From the IMG/VR virus record IMGVR_UViG_3300037493_001285, positions 1 through 29,035 of that record: a DNA stretch of 29,035 nucleotides. One strand, given 5' to 3'. This DNA is from a virus. Of this stretch, positions 16,282 to 23,431 are shown in pieces (within the stretch, counting starts at the first letter, position 1; each line of letters starts with the position of its first letter). A model generated the notes under the pieces. That model was not told the DNA's origin and did not search any database. It saw only the letters and a list, made by a program, of their open reading frames with translations. The translations under genes were made by a program, and so were the position numbers.

Positions 16282-16736
16282 ACATTAGCAAACGTGGTAT
16301 ACAACTTTTGAAAGACTTTGAAGGTCTTAGGCTCAATGCCTACAAGTGTAGTGCTGGTGTTGCTACAATTGGTTTTGGAAGTTGTTTCTATCCCGACAAA
16401 TCTAATGTCAAGATGGGCGATGTGCTACGTGATAAAGAAGAGGCTGAAATATTACTGATTAATACCTTAGTTGACTACGATATCTATGTTAGCAAGTACA
16501 CCAAGTCAGTCAAGTTGACCCAATACCAATTTGATGCTTTGGTGTGCTTTGCCTTTAACGTGGGTTTAGGTAACCTTTCCAAGTCTACACTACTCAAGAT
16601 GGTACTAAGCAATCCAAATGACCCTAAGATACCAGCAGAGTTTGCTAAATGGAACAAGGCTGGTGGAAAAGTAGTGCAAGGTTTGGTTAAAAGAAGACAA
16701 AAAGAAGGAGAACTATATTTCACAAAGGTCGTATAG
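16278..16736 (+). CDS. Endolysin, GH24 lysozyme (T4/lambdoid type)
   Basis: A 152-aa muramidase that cleaves the glycan backbone of peptidoglycan at the end of infection. The start FEGLRLNAYKCSAGVATIGF fits the GH24 pattern E-x8-[D/C]-x5-T: Glu15, Cys24, Thr30. Cys in place of the usual Asp is a known variant of the family. Later family segments are LTQYQFDALVCFAFNVGLG and a C-terminal VVQGLVKRRQKEGELYF, the expected arginine-rich helix. No signal peptide, so export would depend on the holin. It overlaps the upstream fibre gene by ATGA and is followed 5 bases later by a holin-like gene. Confidence 0.92.
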   Translation: MNISKRGIQLLKDFEGLRLNAYKCSAGVATIGFGSCFYPDKSNVKMGDVLRDKEEAEILLINTLVDYDIYVSKYTKSVKLTQYQFDALVCFAFNVGLGNLSKSTLLKMVLSNPNDPKIPAEFAKWNKAGGKVVQGLVKRRQKEGELYFTKVV

Positions 16737-16741
16737 TTTGT

Positions 16742-16951
16742 ATGGCTATTGAACCGAAGAAATTTAAACAGATAGCTGACTTGATTATGGTGTATTGGCA
16801 TCTAACAATTGGCTCACTCATATCTGTAGTTGGATTTTGGCTATTTTTCTCTAAGAAGATAGATAAAGAGTCATTTGCATACATCATTGGTGCAGTAGTT
16901 ACCTTGAAATGGGTGTGGAAACCATCTGAGAAAGGGGGTACTGATGTTTGA
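16742..16951 (+). CDS. Holin-like membrane protein
   Basis: A 69-aa protein with two hydrophobic segments, about residues 14-37 (LIMVYWHLTIGSLISVVGFW) and 45-59 (FAYIIGAVVTLKWVW), separated by a charged KKIDKE turn and ending in a charged tail. Size, topology and position directly after the lysozyme fit a holin, which opens the inner membrane at the lysis time. Overlaps the next gene by 8 bases. Confidence 0.7.
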   Translation: MAIEPKKFKQIADLIMVYWHLTIGSLISVVGFWLFFSKKIDKESFAYIIGAVVTLKWVWKPSEKGGTDV

Positions 16952-17432
16952 AGCAGTTAAGGATACCATCCAGTCTAACTATAAGGTCACTTATGATACA
17001 ACATACACTATAAATCGTAAGGAAATAAAACAACCTGAACCATTTATGTTTGTAAATCACTATATGGGTGACACCTCAATGTACATTTACAAAAATCAAT
17101 GGGGTGAGACACTATATGTTGATGAATTATTGACTAAATTTGAGCCAAATGTTGAGGTAGAAGTTGAGCCAATACCAGTAATACCATTTCGTGCATCAGA
17201 TACCATACAACCTTGTGATGCTAAGTGGTTAATTAAGGGAAAAAAGTTTGAACTTACACCTTATTCGATACAAAAATGTGAAAATAAGATGGCTCAAGAC
17301 TACTTATATAGTGATTTATCAAACTCAATTGTAATGATGTTGATGCTATTGGCTACCTCAATATGGCTATATCGTTCTACATTTTATTGGTTAGATATGA
17401 TTCGTAAGATTAACAAGATAGTACGTAGTTAG
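16944..17432 (+). CDS. Membrane protein of the lysis cassette
   Basis: A 162-aa protein. The first 120 residues are soluble and beta-like, with a Glu/Pro-rich stretch (EVEVEPIPVIP, 71-81). One strong membrane helix follows at about 126-144 (LSNSIVMMLMLLATSIWLYR), then a short basic tail (RKINKIVRS). Family not recognised. Lying between the holin-like and PAS-HisKA genes, it could be an antiholin, a lysis regulator or a partner of the PAS-HisKA protein; the sequence alone does not decide. ATG overlaps the holin-like stop by 8 bases. Confidence 0.5.
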   Translation: MFEAVKDTIQSNYKVTYDTTYTINRKEIKQPEPFMFVNHYMGDTSMYIYKNQWGETLYVDELLTKFEPNVEVEVEPIPVIPFRASDTIQPCDAKWLIKGKKFELTPYSIQKCENKMAQDYLYSDLSNSIVMMLMLLATSIWLYRSTFYWLDMIRKINKIVRS

Positions 17433-17435
17433 TCA

Positions 17436-18005
17436 ATGTCAGCAATATACATCTTAGCCAATTCTATTGACTTGTTGTATGTCGTATCTGACTATGAAGG
17501 TAAGATAGTTAGTTCTAATGACCTTTTCAAAGAGTATAGTTCACACATCAAACCTAAGAAGGTAAGTGATATCATAACAGATGATACTGAGTTAGATGAT
17601 TATGTTCAATCGGTTAAGAGAGCCATTGAGATTACACCTAACCCAGTAAGAATCTACGCACGAACTAAGCAGAAAAATAGTGGTTTAAGATGGGTGCTTT
17701 GGAATTGCTATGCAATACTTGGTAGTTTACATTTTGTAGGTTTTCAAATTACCGATGTCACCAGTATAACATCTCACGAACACGAGAAACAAAAGCAGTT
17801 ACTTGAAGAGTTCAGATTTATGTTATCTCACGAACTAAGGCAACCATTGACATCAGTTGCTGGTGTGGTTAAGTTGTTACTTGACAAAGAGGGTAAGATG
17901 GAAGATGTAGAACAAAACGAACTACTCAAGATGGTTGATGATTCAATGAAGAGATTAGATGAATCAATACATTTACTGGTTAAGAAAGCAACACGGCAGT
18001 TATGA
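17436..18005 (+). CDS. PAS-HisKA protein lacking an ATPase domain
   Basis: A 189-aa protein with the front half of a sensor histidine kinase. Residues about 8-108 look like a PAS domain (DLLYVVSDYEGKIVSSNDLF at the start, LRWVLWNCYAILG and GFQITDVTS at the end). A linker helix leads into a HisKA dimerisation domain (118-185) with the H-box FMLSHELRQPLTSVAGVVKL: His132 would be the phosphoacceptor, Glu133 the usual acidic neighbour and Pro137 the helix-bending Pro. The protein ends after the second helix. No N, G1, F or G2 box of HATPase_c is present here or in any frame of the next gene, so it cannot phosphorylate itself. It may dimerise with or take phosphate from a host kinase, or act as a decoy. 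It has no membrane segment. Confidence 0.8.
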   Translation: MSAIYILANSIDLLYVVSDYEGKIVSSNDLFKEYSSHIKPKKVSDIITDDTELDDYVQSVKRAIEITPNPVRIYARTKQKNSGLRWVLWNCYAILGSLHFVGFQITDVTSITSHEHEKQKQLLEEFRFMLSHELRQPLTSVAGVVKLLLDKEGKMEDVEQNELLKMVDDSMKRLDESIHLLVKKATRQL

Positions 18006-18202
18006 GAGAATGCACCTTACCAATGGACGAAGAAGAAGCAGATGAGAGACTGCTTAATGTGGTAAAGCATTATGTGACTGAACGTGAAATGCCAATTTAT
18101 GTAGCTAAGAATGTTCTTAGAAGCAACCTAAGAGATAAGTCTTGTTTTGAATTGAAGTGGGAAAAGTTCATTAAGTTAATTGGTGGTTATGCAACAAAGT
18201 AA
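18002..18202 (+). CDS. Small acidic/basic protein after PAS-HisKA
   Basis: A 66-aa protein with an ATGA overlap to the PAS-HisKA gene. It has a helical, acidic start (PMDEEEADERLLNVVKHYVT) and a basic end. No known family and no membrane segment. The tight coupling suggests a joint role with the PAS-HisKA protein, but it contains no ATPase or receiver motif. Confidence 0.5.
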   Translation: MRECTLPMDEEEADERLLNVVKHYVTEREMPIYVAKNVLRSNLRDKSCFELKWEKFIKLIGGYATK

Positions 18203-18863
18203 GTTTGATTCACTTGATAAGGTGCTAATGATGGTTGCTGCATTTGTTATGATACTTATATTTATTCATACTTGTGGTAAGAATGGTCAGTTAACTATTG
18301 ACTATCGTAAGATGAAAGAAGAGGTACAGAATTATAAGGTGCAGCACTTAGAAGATTCAAGTAAATTGATTAGCCAAGCTATAAACTATCAGAGTGAGAT
18401 TGATTCAAGGAATATGGCAATTAAACTACTTGCCATTCGAAATCCTAAAGAAGTTGTTAAGATTCAATATAAGACTAAGGTAGAAACTAAGATTCAACTT
18501 GCTGAACCTATCACAATTGATTCAAGTAAGTACATTAAGTTACCAGTTGAGTTCTCAGATTATAATGATTGGTATTCTATTGATGGTAAGATAGACTCAT
18601 TAGGAGTGCTTGTAATCGACTCAATTGTATCAAGTGGTACTTTGACTTATTCTGTTGGAGATACGTTAAGAGATGGTCTTATTAATCGTTTGTTGAGAAA
18701 ATCAGATAGTGTAGTTAGATTACACATTGATAATCCTACTATGTCAATCAGCAACCTATCTAATATTTACGTTAAGAAAGAACCCAAGTGGTATGAATCA
18801 ACTGCATTTAAAGTTGGTGTAGGTGTATTATTAGGTATTGGTATCTGCAGTCAAATAAAATAA
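18189..18863 (+). CDS. Spanin-like protein with both ends hydrophobic
   Basis: A 224-aa protein when started at ATG 18189 (TTG 18180 and GTG 18183 lie just upstream in frame). A hydrophobic N-terminal segment (residues 11-28) ends in HTC29GK, then a long, charged region with coiled-coil potential (YRKMKEEVQNYKVQHLEDSS), a beta-like middle, and a C-terminal hydrophobic segment (about 204-221, FKVGVGVLLGIGIC). This layout fits proteins that span the periplasm, such as unimolecular spanins that join inner and outer membranes at lysis. Cys29 is not in a canonical lipobox (IHTC), so lipid attachment is doubtful. It is the last gene before the early promoter region. Spanin is an inference from topology and place. 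Confidence 0.5.
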   Translation: MQQSKFDSLDKVLMMVAAFVMILIFIHTCGKNGQLTIDYRKMKEEVQNYKVQHLEDSSKLISQAINYQSEIDSRNMAIKLLAIRNPKEVVKIQYKTKVETKIQLAEPITIDSSKYIKLPVEFSDYNDWYSIDGKIDSLGVLVIDSIVSSGTLTYSVGDTLRDGLINRLLRKSDSVVRLHIDNPTMSISNLSNIYVKKEPKWYESTAFKVGVGVLLGIGICSQIK

Positions 18864-18894
18864 TTGTAAAAATAACTATCACAAAATCAATCAG

Positions 18895-18926
18895 TTGCGT
18901 AATGTGACTAAAAATAATTATGTTTA
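18895..18926 (+). promoter_or_regulatory. Weak upstream promoter of a tandem pair
   Basis: TTG (18895-18897), a 21-nt spacer and TATGTTTA (18919-18926, 7 of 8 matches to TAnnTTTG). Its TTGCGTAAT start resembles the promoter at 25339. Confidence 0.3.
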
Positions 18927-18940
18927 TTTTGATAGAGGTA

Positions 18941-18970
18941 TTGCAGATTCAAAAAAAGGTTTTATCTTTG
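18941..18970 (+). promoter_or_regulatory. Promoter of the early/replication module
   Basis: TTG (18941-18943), a 19-nt spacer and a perfect TATCTTTG (18963-18970). The upstream GGTATTGCAG and TTCAAAAA blocks recur at other candidate promoters. It lies between the lysis cassette and the replication genes, with a leader of about 45 nt ending in A-rich sequence before ATG 19019. Confidence 0.7.
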
Positions 18971-19018
18971 CCATATCAATCAATCACAAACATTTACTAA
19001 TTCACTAAATCAAACATT

Positions 19019-19213
19019 ATGACAACTTTACAAAAATTTACAATTTGGACACCAAACGAATTTGGTATTGGATGCTTTACAATTAAAGCAAAGGATTTTC
19101 AAGATGCATTTAAAAGGCTTGGAAAAAAAGACAAATTAAAAGATGGGTGGATTGACGATGAAGATGGAGAAACAAAATCATTTAGAGAAATTTGTGACAT
19201 ACCATTATTTTAA
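19019..19213 (+). CDS. Small hypothetical protein, first early gene
   Basis: A 64-aa protein, the first gene behind the strong early promoter and followed by a terminator-like hairpin, so it may be made in excess early in infection. The fold looks alpha/beta: a strand (FTIWTPNEFGIGCFTIKAKD), a helix (DFQDAFKRLGKK) and an acidic loop (WIDDEDGETKSF). No family recognised. First-placed small genes of phages often act on host functions, but there is no direct evidence here. Confidence 0.55.
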   Translation: MTTLQKFTIWTPNEFGIGCFTIKAKDFQDAFKRLGKKDKLKDGWIDDEDGETKSFREICDIPLF

Positions 19214-19228
19214 TTAACTAACCAACTA

Positions 19229-19260
19229 AGGGAGGCTCAGTCCTCCCTATATTTTCTTTT
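19229..19260 (+). terminator. Terminator-like hairpin after 19213
   Basis: AGGGAGG (19229-19235) pairs with CCTCCCT (19242-19248), with a 6-nt loop, followed by a T-rich tail (ATATTTTCTTTT). It probably lowers, rather than stops, read-through to the following genes, as no new promoter is seen before 19285. Confidence 0.65.
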
Positions 19261-19284
19261 ACTCACTCACTAAATTTAATCACT

Positions 19285-19482
19285 ATGAACAATCAATTTC
19301 AAATCTCAATTGAGACCAACACAACATCTGAGTCAATCTCTTCACATCAACTTTTAAGAGATGCTAAAATGTGGGCTGACACCTACCTTACCACCAAGAA
19401 ATCTGAATACATAGAGTCTGAAAATCCATCCATCGTAATTTGGGAAGGTGACTATATGGTACAATACATTCCTTTTTTTTAA
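19285..19482 (+). CDS. Small hypothetical protein, 65 aa
   Basis: A 65-aa protein with a leader of the AATCACTATG type. Beta start (FQISIETNTTS), helix (HQLLRDAKMWADTYL), and a hydrophobic end (SIVIWEGDYMVQYIPFF). No family recognised and no enzyme motif. It belongs to the run of small early genes before the SSB-like gene. Confidence 0.5.
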   Translation: MNNQFQISIETNTTSESISSHQLLRDAKMWADTYLTTKKSEYIESENPSIVIWEGDYMVQYIPFF

Positions 19483-19522
19483 TCCACTAATTTTCTAATC
19501 AATCAATCTAAATTCGTGTAAT

Positions 19523-19816
19523 ATGAACACATCAACCTTATTCAAACTTGCAGATGGTAACACCTATTTTCACTATGACCATCTCAACGGCTCAATGGTT
19601 TCAATCGTAACTGATGGATGCTATAGCGGAATCTTTACCCGATGCGATTCTAATTGTGCCGTAATGGCTCGTCAATTCCACAAAGAAGAGTATCACAATG
19701 TACCTATTATTTATCGTGACTATGTTGCGGTATCTACAGATGAATACGTTGAAGCATTCGACAAAGCAATGGCTAAGTTAGAAGATGCTGCACACATCAT
19801 GTTTAAATCACTTTAA
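19523..19816 (+). CDS. Small hypothetical protein, 97 aa
   Basis: A 97-aa early protein. It has a beta-rich first half with three Cys (GCYSGIFTRCDSNCAVMAR, near residues 32-50) and an acidic C-terminal helix (DEYVEAFDKAMAKLEDAAHI). The Cys spacing (C33, C41, C45) could bind a metal but is not a known finger. Codon use is more G/C-rich (CGT, GCG, GAC) than neighbours. Family unknown. Confidence 0.5.
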   Translation: MNTSTLFKLADGNTYFHYDHLNGSMVSIVTDGCYSGIFTRCDSNCAVMARQFHKEEYHNVPIIYRDYVAVSTDEYVEAFDKAMAKLEDAAHIMFKSL

Positions 19817-19843
19817 TTTTTAATCAATAAATCCAAATCAGTT

Positions 19844-20542
19844 ATGTTACCAACTTTAAATGCTCCAATTGGAGGCGAATCCAATTACACTAACAAGATA
19901 GCACCAGTAGGTATGCATCTTGCAAGAATCTATCAAATCATTGACTTAGGAACAACAGAGCAAACTGGTCAATTTGGTGGTAAGAAAAGAAAGGTTCAAG
20001 TATTATTTGAACTACCATTAGAAACTGCAGTCTTTGACCCACAGAAAGGTGAGCAACCATTCTACGCACGTAATATGTACACCTTATCAATGCACGAGAA
20101 AAGCACTCTAAGAAAAGATGTTCACTCTATTGAGGGTAAGACATTGACTGAAGATGAGGCTAAGAAATACAATGTATTTAGTTTAATTGGTCGTGAGTGT
20201 ATGGTTAATATAATCCACAAGCAAAGTGGAGATAAGACCTTTGCAAACATTCAAACTATTACACCAGTTCCTAAAGGTATGGTATGTCCTCCAGCAGTTA
20301 ACCCACCATTAGTATTCTCTACTCAGCAACCCGATATGGTTGTATTTAGAAGTCTACCTGAATTCGTTCAAGATAAGATTAAGTTGAGTGATGAGTTCAT
20401 TGCTTATATGAATGCAGAGATGAGTGCGAAATATCCAAAGATTGAAGCACTACCCACATTCACAATTGAAAAGCCAGTTAACCCAAGTGATTTTGATTGG
20501 ATGCAAGGTGACCAAGAAGACCCAACAAAATTACCTTTCTAA
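19844..20542 (+). CDS. Single-stranded DNA-binding-like protein
   Basis: A 232-aa protein. The first 150 residues have an OB-fold-like run of strands, with HLARIYQIIDLGTTEQTGQF (24-43), KKRKVQVLFELPLE and, later, TFANIQTITPVPKG (141-154). This pattern occurs in phage single-strand binding proteins that sit in recombination clusters. The end is acidic and finishes DQEDPTKLPF, like the C-terminal tip by which SSBs recruit repair and replication partners. It would protect single-stranded DNA and help annealing. It lies upstream of the recombination nucleases. Named by pattern, not by a diagnostic motif. Confidence 0.62.
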   Translation: MLPTLNAPIGGESNYTNKIAPVGMHLARIYQIIDLGTTEQTGQFGGKKRKVQVLFELPLETAVFDPQKGEQPFYARNMYTLSMHEKSTLRKDVHSIEGKTLTEDEAKKYNVFSLIGRECMVNIIHKQSGDKTFANIQTITPVPKGMVCPPAVNPPLVFSTQQPDMVVFRSLPEFVQDKIKLSDEFIAYMNAEMSAKYPKIEALPTFTIEKPVNPSDFDWMQGDQEDPTKLPF

Positions 20543-20551
20543 TTAATTAAT

Positions 20552-20574
20552 AAGGGGGTAAACACTACCCCCTT
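20552..20574 (+). terminator. Hairpin after the SSB-like gene
   Basis: A perfect 9-bp stem, AAGGGGGTA (20552-20560) with TACCCCCTT (20566-20574), and a 5-nt AACAC loop. Only a short T-run follows, so it may be a weak terminator or an RNA-end stabiliser within the early unit. Confidence 0.6.
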
Positions 20575-20589
20575 TAAAAACCCTTTACT

Positions 20590-21240
20590 ATGAAAGCAGA
20601 ATTAATACTCAAGGTTGATTCACTCTATGAAGTCATCAACCATTCAAATACTCTCAAGACTCAACAACTAATCAAAGATGCCCCAAATAAGGTTGAGGAT
20701 AAACTATCTTATGACATTACTGAGCATACTATCAAATTGGCAAATGAAGTCGTTAAATCGATTGAATCAATGCGTAAATACGTAACTACTCCTATTGATG
20801 CATACAAAAAGCAGATAATGGATGTGGAGAAAGAAGCAACTGAATCACTCAAGAATTACATTGAATCTGCTAAGACTATGATGTTAGCCTACAATGAAGA
20901 GTTAGAAAGAGTGCAACGTGAGGCAAATGAAAAGTTAAAGATTGAATCTGAGAAATCATTAGAAGATGCACCTATTGATGTCTTTAATACATTGGCTGGT
21001 TACTTTGTTGACCAAGCAATATCAATCAATACTGAGCAGCCTAAGAACATTAGAGTAACTAAAAAGGCAAGAATCTGTGGTGAGGTGAATTGGTCAATGG
21101 TGCTTAATGTACTATTCGCTGCTGAATGTTTAGACTACCAAGAACTGCTAACACCACTTGCTAAAGCTATGGAGAAATGCGGAGTGGTTAAGATTGATGG
21201 TATTGAAATTTACGACCATAAGACCCAAGTAATACGTTGA
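20590..21240 (+). CDS. Coiled-coil phage protein of the recombination cluster
   Basis: A 216-aa protein. Residues 55-125 form long charged helices (for example ESMRKYVTTPIDAYKKQIMD), a pattern seen in phage proteins next to SSB or annealing proteins (DUF1351-like). The C-terminal third (about 150-216) is alpha/beta, with KNIRVTKKARICGEVNW and GVVKIDGIEIYDHK. It sits between the SSB-like protein and a RecB-type nuclease, so a part in replication or recombination is likely. The exact role is unknown. Confidence 0.5.
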   Translation: MKAELILKVDSLYEVINHSNTLKTQQLIKDAPNKVEDKLSYDITEHTIKLANEVVKSIESMRKYVTTPIDAYKKQIMDVEKEATESLKNYIESAKTMMLAYNEELERVQREANEKLKIESEKSLEDAPIDVFNTLAGYFVDQAISINTEQPKNIRVTKKARICGEVNWSMVLNVLFAAECLDYQELLTPLAKAMEKCGVVKIDGIEIYDHKTQVIR

Positions 21241-21243
21241 GTT

Positions 21244-21783
21244 ATGAGACTAAATGAAGTAGTAATATCAGGCACAAAAAAATTAAATCTTTCAACTATA
21301 AATCTCTTAAATCAAAAACCAATGAACACACAACTAACTATTGAAGAAAAGAAATTAAGAAGAGGTAATGCATTGTATTCATTTACTAAAGGCAAAGACC
21401 ATTATCAAGTGATTGAACTCTTTGAAAAATATAGATTGATTCACAATCTTAACAAAGTAGAACTAAGTAAACTTGCTGGATTTTCAGGTGACCATTATAG
21501 CGGTATATCATCATACAATTCAAGGTTCAGCAGAAAGGCATACAACAACTATGTCAATGCTATTAACAAATTGAATGTAGATAAAGAGGCTAATGAGAAT
21601 AAAGATAAAGAGCAAAAGCCAGTCTATGCAGTACATCATCCATTGCCAGTTTATAAACCAACACAAGCACCATCAAGTAACAATTTTGAATTAACTGATG
21701 AGATGTGTATCAATTTCTTGAAGGCTACTGGTCTTTATAAGATAAGCAAGTCAGAGGTAACTACTAATTGGGTTGAATTATGA
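21244..21783 (+). CDS. Possible HTH DNA-binding protein
   Basis: A 179-aa frame from ATG 21244. The ATG at 21322 (153 aa) is a serious alternative, as it follows an A-rich leader of the type used elsewhere and removes an unusual N-terminus. Residues 66-110 (IHNLNKVELSKLAGFSGDHY, then a second helix NNYVNAINKL) look like an XRE-type helix-turn-helix. A Lys/Glu/Pro-rich linker follows, then a small C-terminal helix pair ending in SKSEVTTNWVEL. It may regulate the early genes or bind DNA in replication. ATGA overlap with the nuclease gene downstream. Confidence 0.45.
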   Translation: MRLNEVVISGTKKLNLSTINLLNQKPMNTQLTIEEKKLRRGNALYSFTKGKDHYQVIELFEKYRLIHNLNKVELSKLAGFSGDHYSGISSYNSRFSRKAYNNYVNAINKLNVDKEANENKDKEQKPVYAVHHPLPVYKPTQAPSSNNFELTDEMCINFLKATGLYKISKSEVTTNWVEL

Positions 21784-22397
21784 CTCGTGACCAATTCGTA
21801 TACTACCCAGCACTATCTTGCTCACGAATCAAAAAACACTATACTGGTGATATATCATATGCAAAGGTAGCCTTAGAGTTAGGTGTTAGCCTACACCATC
21901 AGTTACTTGATTTAAAACCTGAACAGATGAACCTTGAAGCATTTAACGTACACAAGGCAATAGGTAACCATCCAGTAGCTAAAAGGATAATGAACGGTGC
22001 AATAAATGAACACCCATTGATTAAGGAAGTTCAAATTGGTAGACATACTATTCAAGGTAAAGCAATGTTTGACATCTACAATAAGCAACTTAATGTGATA
22101 GCTGATATCAAAACTACATCAGCAAAGACCTTAGACGTATTTGGTTCAGATATGGTCAAGCATTACAATCACATTCAAGCAGTATGGTATTCATTGATTG
22201 CTGGAATTGACCCTAAGAACTTCTACTACATTGGAGTGACTGCAAGAAGTAAAAGAAGTGGTAGCACATCAGATTCAATCTTAGTATATCGTCACAATGA
22301 CCACGAGATAGCAGATGCCTACAAACTTATTACTGGTTACCTTGACATCAACATTAACGAACTCAAATCAAATTTTAATTCATCTTATAAATCTTGA
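21780..22397 (+). CDS. PD-(D/E)XK exonuclease, RecB/Cas4 type
   Basis: A 205-aa nuclease. The RecB-family signs appear in order: SCSRIKKHYTG (13-23) and LGVSLHHQLLD (34-44) as the N-terminal helix pair, GKAMFDIY with Asp98, VIADIKTT with Asp109-x-Lys111, and IQAVWYS with Gln133-x3-Tyr137. Together they form the metal site of this family. In phages with SSB/annealing genes it resects DNA ends to make single strands for recombination or copies DNA ends. It lacks the Cys set of iron-sulfur Cas4. It overlaps the upstream gene by ATGA. Confidence 0.82.
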   Translation: MTRDQFVYYPALSCSRIKKHYTGDISYAKVALELGVSLHHQLLDLKPEQMNLEAFNVHKAIGNHPVAKRIMNGAINEHPLIKEVQIGRHTIQGKAMFDIYNKQLNVIADIKTTSAKTLDVFGSDMVKHYNHIQAVWYSLIAGIDPKNFYYIGVTARSKRSGSTSDSILVYRHNDHEIADAYKLITGYLDININELKSNFNSSYKS

Positions 22398-22400
22398 CCT

Positions 22401-22655
22401 ATGAACTTTAACGATAAGAAAACATCAATGATGAAATTGGTTGACCTATTAAAGACTCACGAACCACTAATGCAGAAATGTCCTGAAGTGATTGATATAA
22501 TAGAAAACCTTTACATTGATATTGAAAAGAATCAGATTATAGAAGCATATCGTAATGGTAGAACTGACCAACAAAGTTCAATTGGTAAATGGTATAATCG
22601 TAGTTCATTGAATTATTATAATGAGACATTTAACAAGGTGACCAATGAAGGCTGA
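22401..22655 (+). CDS. Small helical hypothetical protein
   Basis: An 84-aa, mostly helical protein 3 bases after the RecB-type nuclease. Its central part, AYRNGRTDQQSSIGKW, followed by YYNETF, is a phrase I associate with small proteins of Bacteroidetes phages; no function is known. Overlaps the next gene by 11 bases. Confidence 0.5.
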   Translation: MNFNDKKTSMMKLVDLLKTHEPLMQKCPEVIDIIENLYIDIEKNQIIEAYRNGRTDQQSSIGKWYNRSSLNYYNETFNKVTNEG

Positions 22656-23091
22656 TATAATCGAACACATTGAATACTTGACCAACAAGTCTAATAAGTT
22701 CAAAGAGATTGATGAAAGGTATTCAATAGCGGTCAATAGATGGTTCTTATGTGGTGGTGAATTGCGTTCAAATGAAATAGCAAACTACCTTGACATTAAC
22801 CACAATAAGTTAACTCTATTGATTCAGAAAAGAATGTCACTAATGACTGGTGTTGACATCAAAGACCAAGCACCTAAGATTGAAGTGATTTATAGTGAGA
22901 AAGAAATAGAAAGGCTCTACCCTAAGTCATACAGATTTGAATGGCAACCAGTATACGAATTGAACTACTATCTTTACCTTGCAAACAATTCAAGAAGTCA
23001 ACTTATACATAACTACAAAATCTTTTTAAATGAATCACGAAGCAGAGATATACAAGGTCATAGCAAGGTATCTATCAATCAAATATCCTAA
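22645..23091 (+). CDS. Hypothetical protein with HTH-like segment
   Basis: A 148-aa protein with a possible winged-helix or HTH unit at about residues 40-64 (LRSNEIANYLDINHNKLTLL). The second half is Tyr-rich (YELNYYLYLANNSRSQLIHN). It overlaps the upstream gene by 11 bases and the VRR-NUC gene by 62 bases, so the end is read in two frames. It may be a DNA-binding partner of the neighbouring nucleases. Family not recognised. Confidence 0.45.
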   Translation: MKADIIEHIEYLTNKSNKFKEIDERYSIAVNRWFLCGGELRSNEIANYLDINHNKLTLLIQKRMSLMTGVDIKDQAPKIEVIYSEKEIERLYPKSYRFEWQPVYELNYYLYLANNSRSQLIHNYKIFLNESRSRDIQGHSKVSINQIS

Positions 23092-23413
23092 GTTGATATT
23101 CAGATTTGACTTTGCTGCTGGTATGTACTTGAGTCCATATATGGCAAATAAGCATAAGGCACAGAATCCAATCAAAGGTTATCCTGATTTGTTCATTGCA
23201 CTTCCTAAAGGTAACTTTGCTGGTCTATTCGTTGAGATTAAAAATGACAAGGCTAACCCATTTAAGAAAGATGGTACATTGAAATCAGGTGACCATTTAG
23301 AAAGACAAGCAGAGGTACTTAAAGCATTAAATGAAGTTGGTTATGCTGCTTTATTTTCAACTGGTGTAGACGAAACAATAAAAGTTATTGAAAGCTATTT
23401 GAATCAAAAATAA
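23030..23413 (+). CDS. VRR-NUC domain nuclease
   Basis: A 127-aa single-domain nuclease. The VRR-NUC signs are Glu4 in the first helix, GYPDLFI (50-56) with Asp53, GLFVEIKND with Glu69-x-Lys71, and ERQAEVLKALNEVGY with Gln93. Stand-alone phage VRR-NUC proteins cut structured or branched DNA and may act as Holliday-junction resolvases or helpers in recombination. It starts inside the end of the previous gene. Its end carries the -33 element of the promoter for the RNA at 23432. Confidence 0.82.
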   Translation: MNHEAEIYKVIARYLSIKYPKLIFRFDFAAGMYLSPYMANKHKAQNPIKGYPDLFIALPKGNFAGLFVEIKNDKANPFKKDGTLKSGDHLERQAEVLKALNEVGYAALFSTGVDETIKVIESYLNQK

Positions 23414-23426
23414 AATTTTATATTTG
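23398..23426 (+). promoter_or_regulatory. Promoter for the structured RNA
   Basis: TTTG (23398-23401), a 17-nt spacer and a perfect TATATTTG (23419-23426). ATCAAAAA (23403-23410) lies in the spacer, as in other promoters here. The RNA start is expected near 23432. Confidence 0.7.
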
Positions 23427-23431
23427 CATCA

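Noticed and set aside
17436-18202. PAS-HisKA protein as a broken kinase with ATPase domain in another frame
   Set aside because: The frames after 18005 show no N, G1 or G2 box; the next gene is a coupled 66-aa frame and then a membrane protein, so no remnant is visible.
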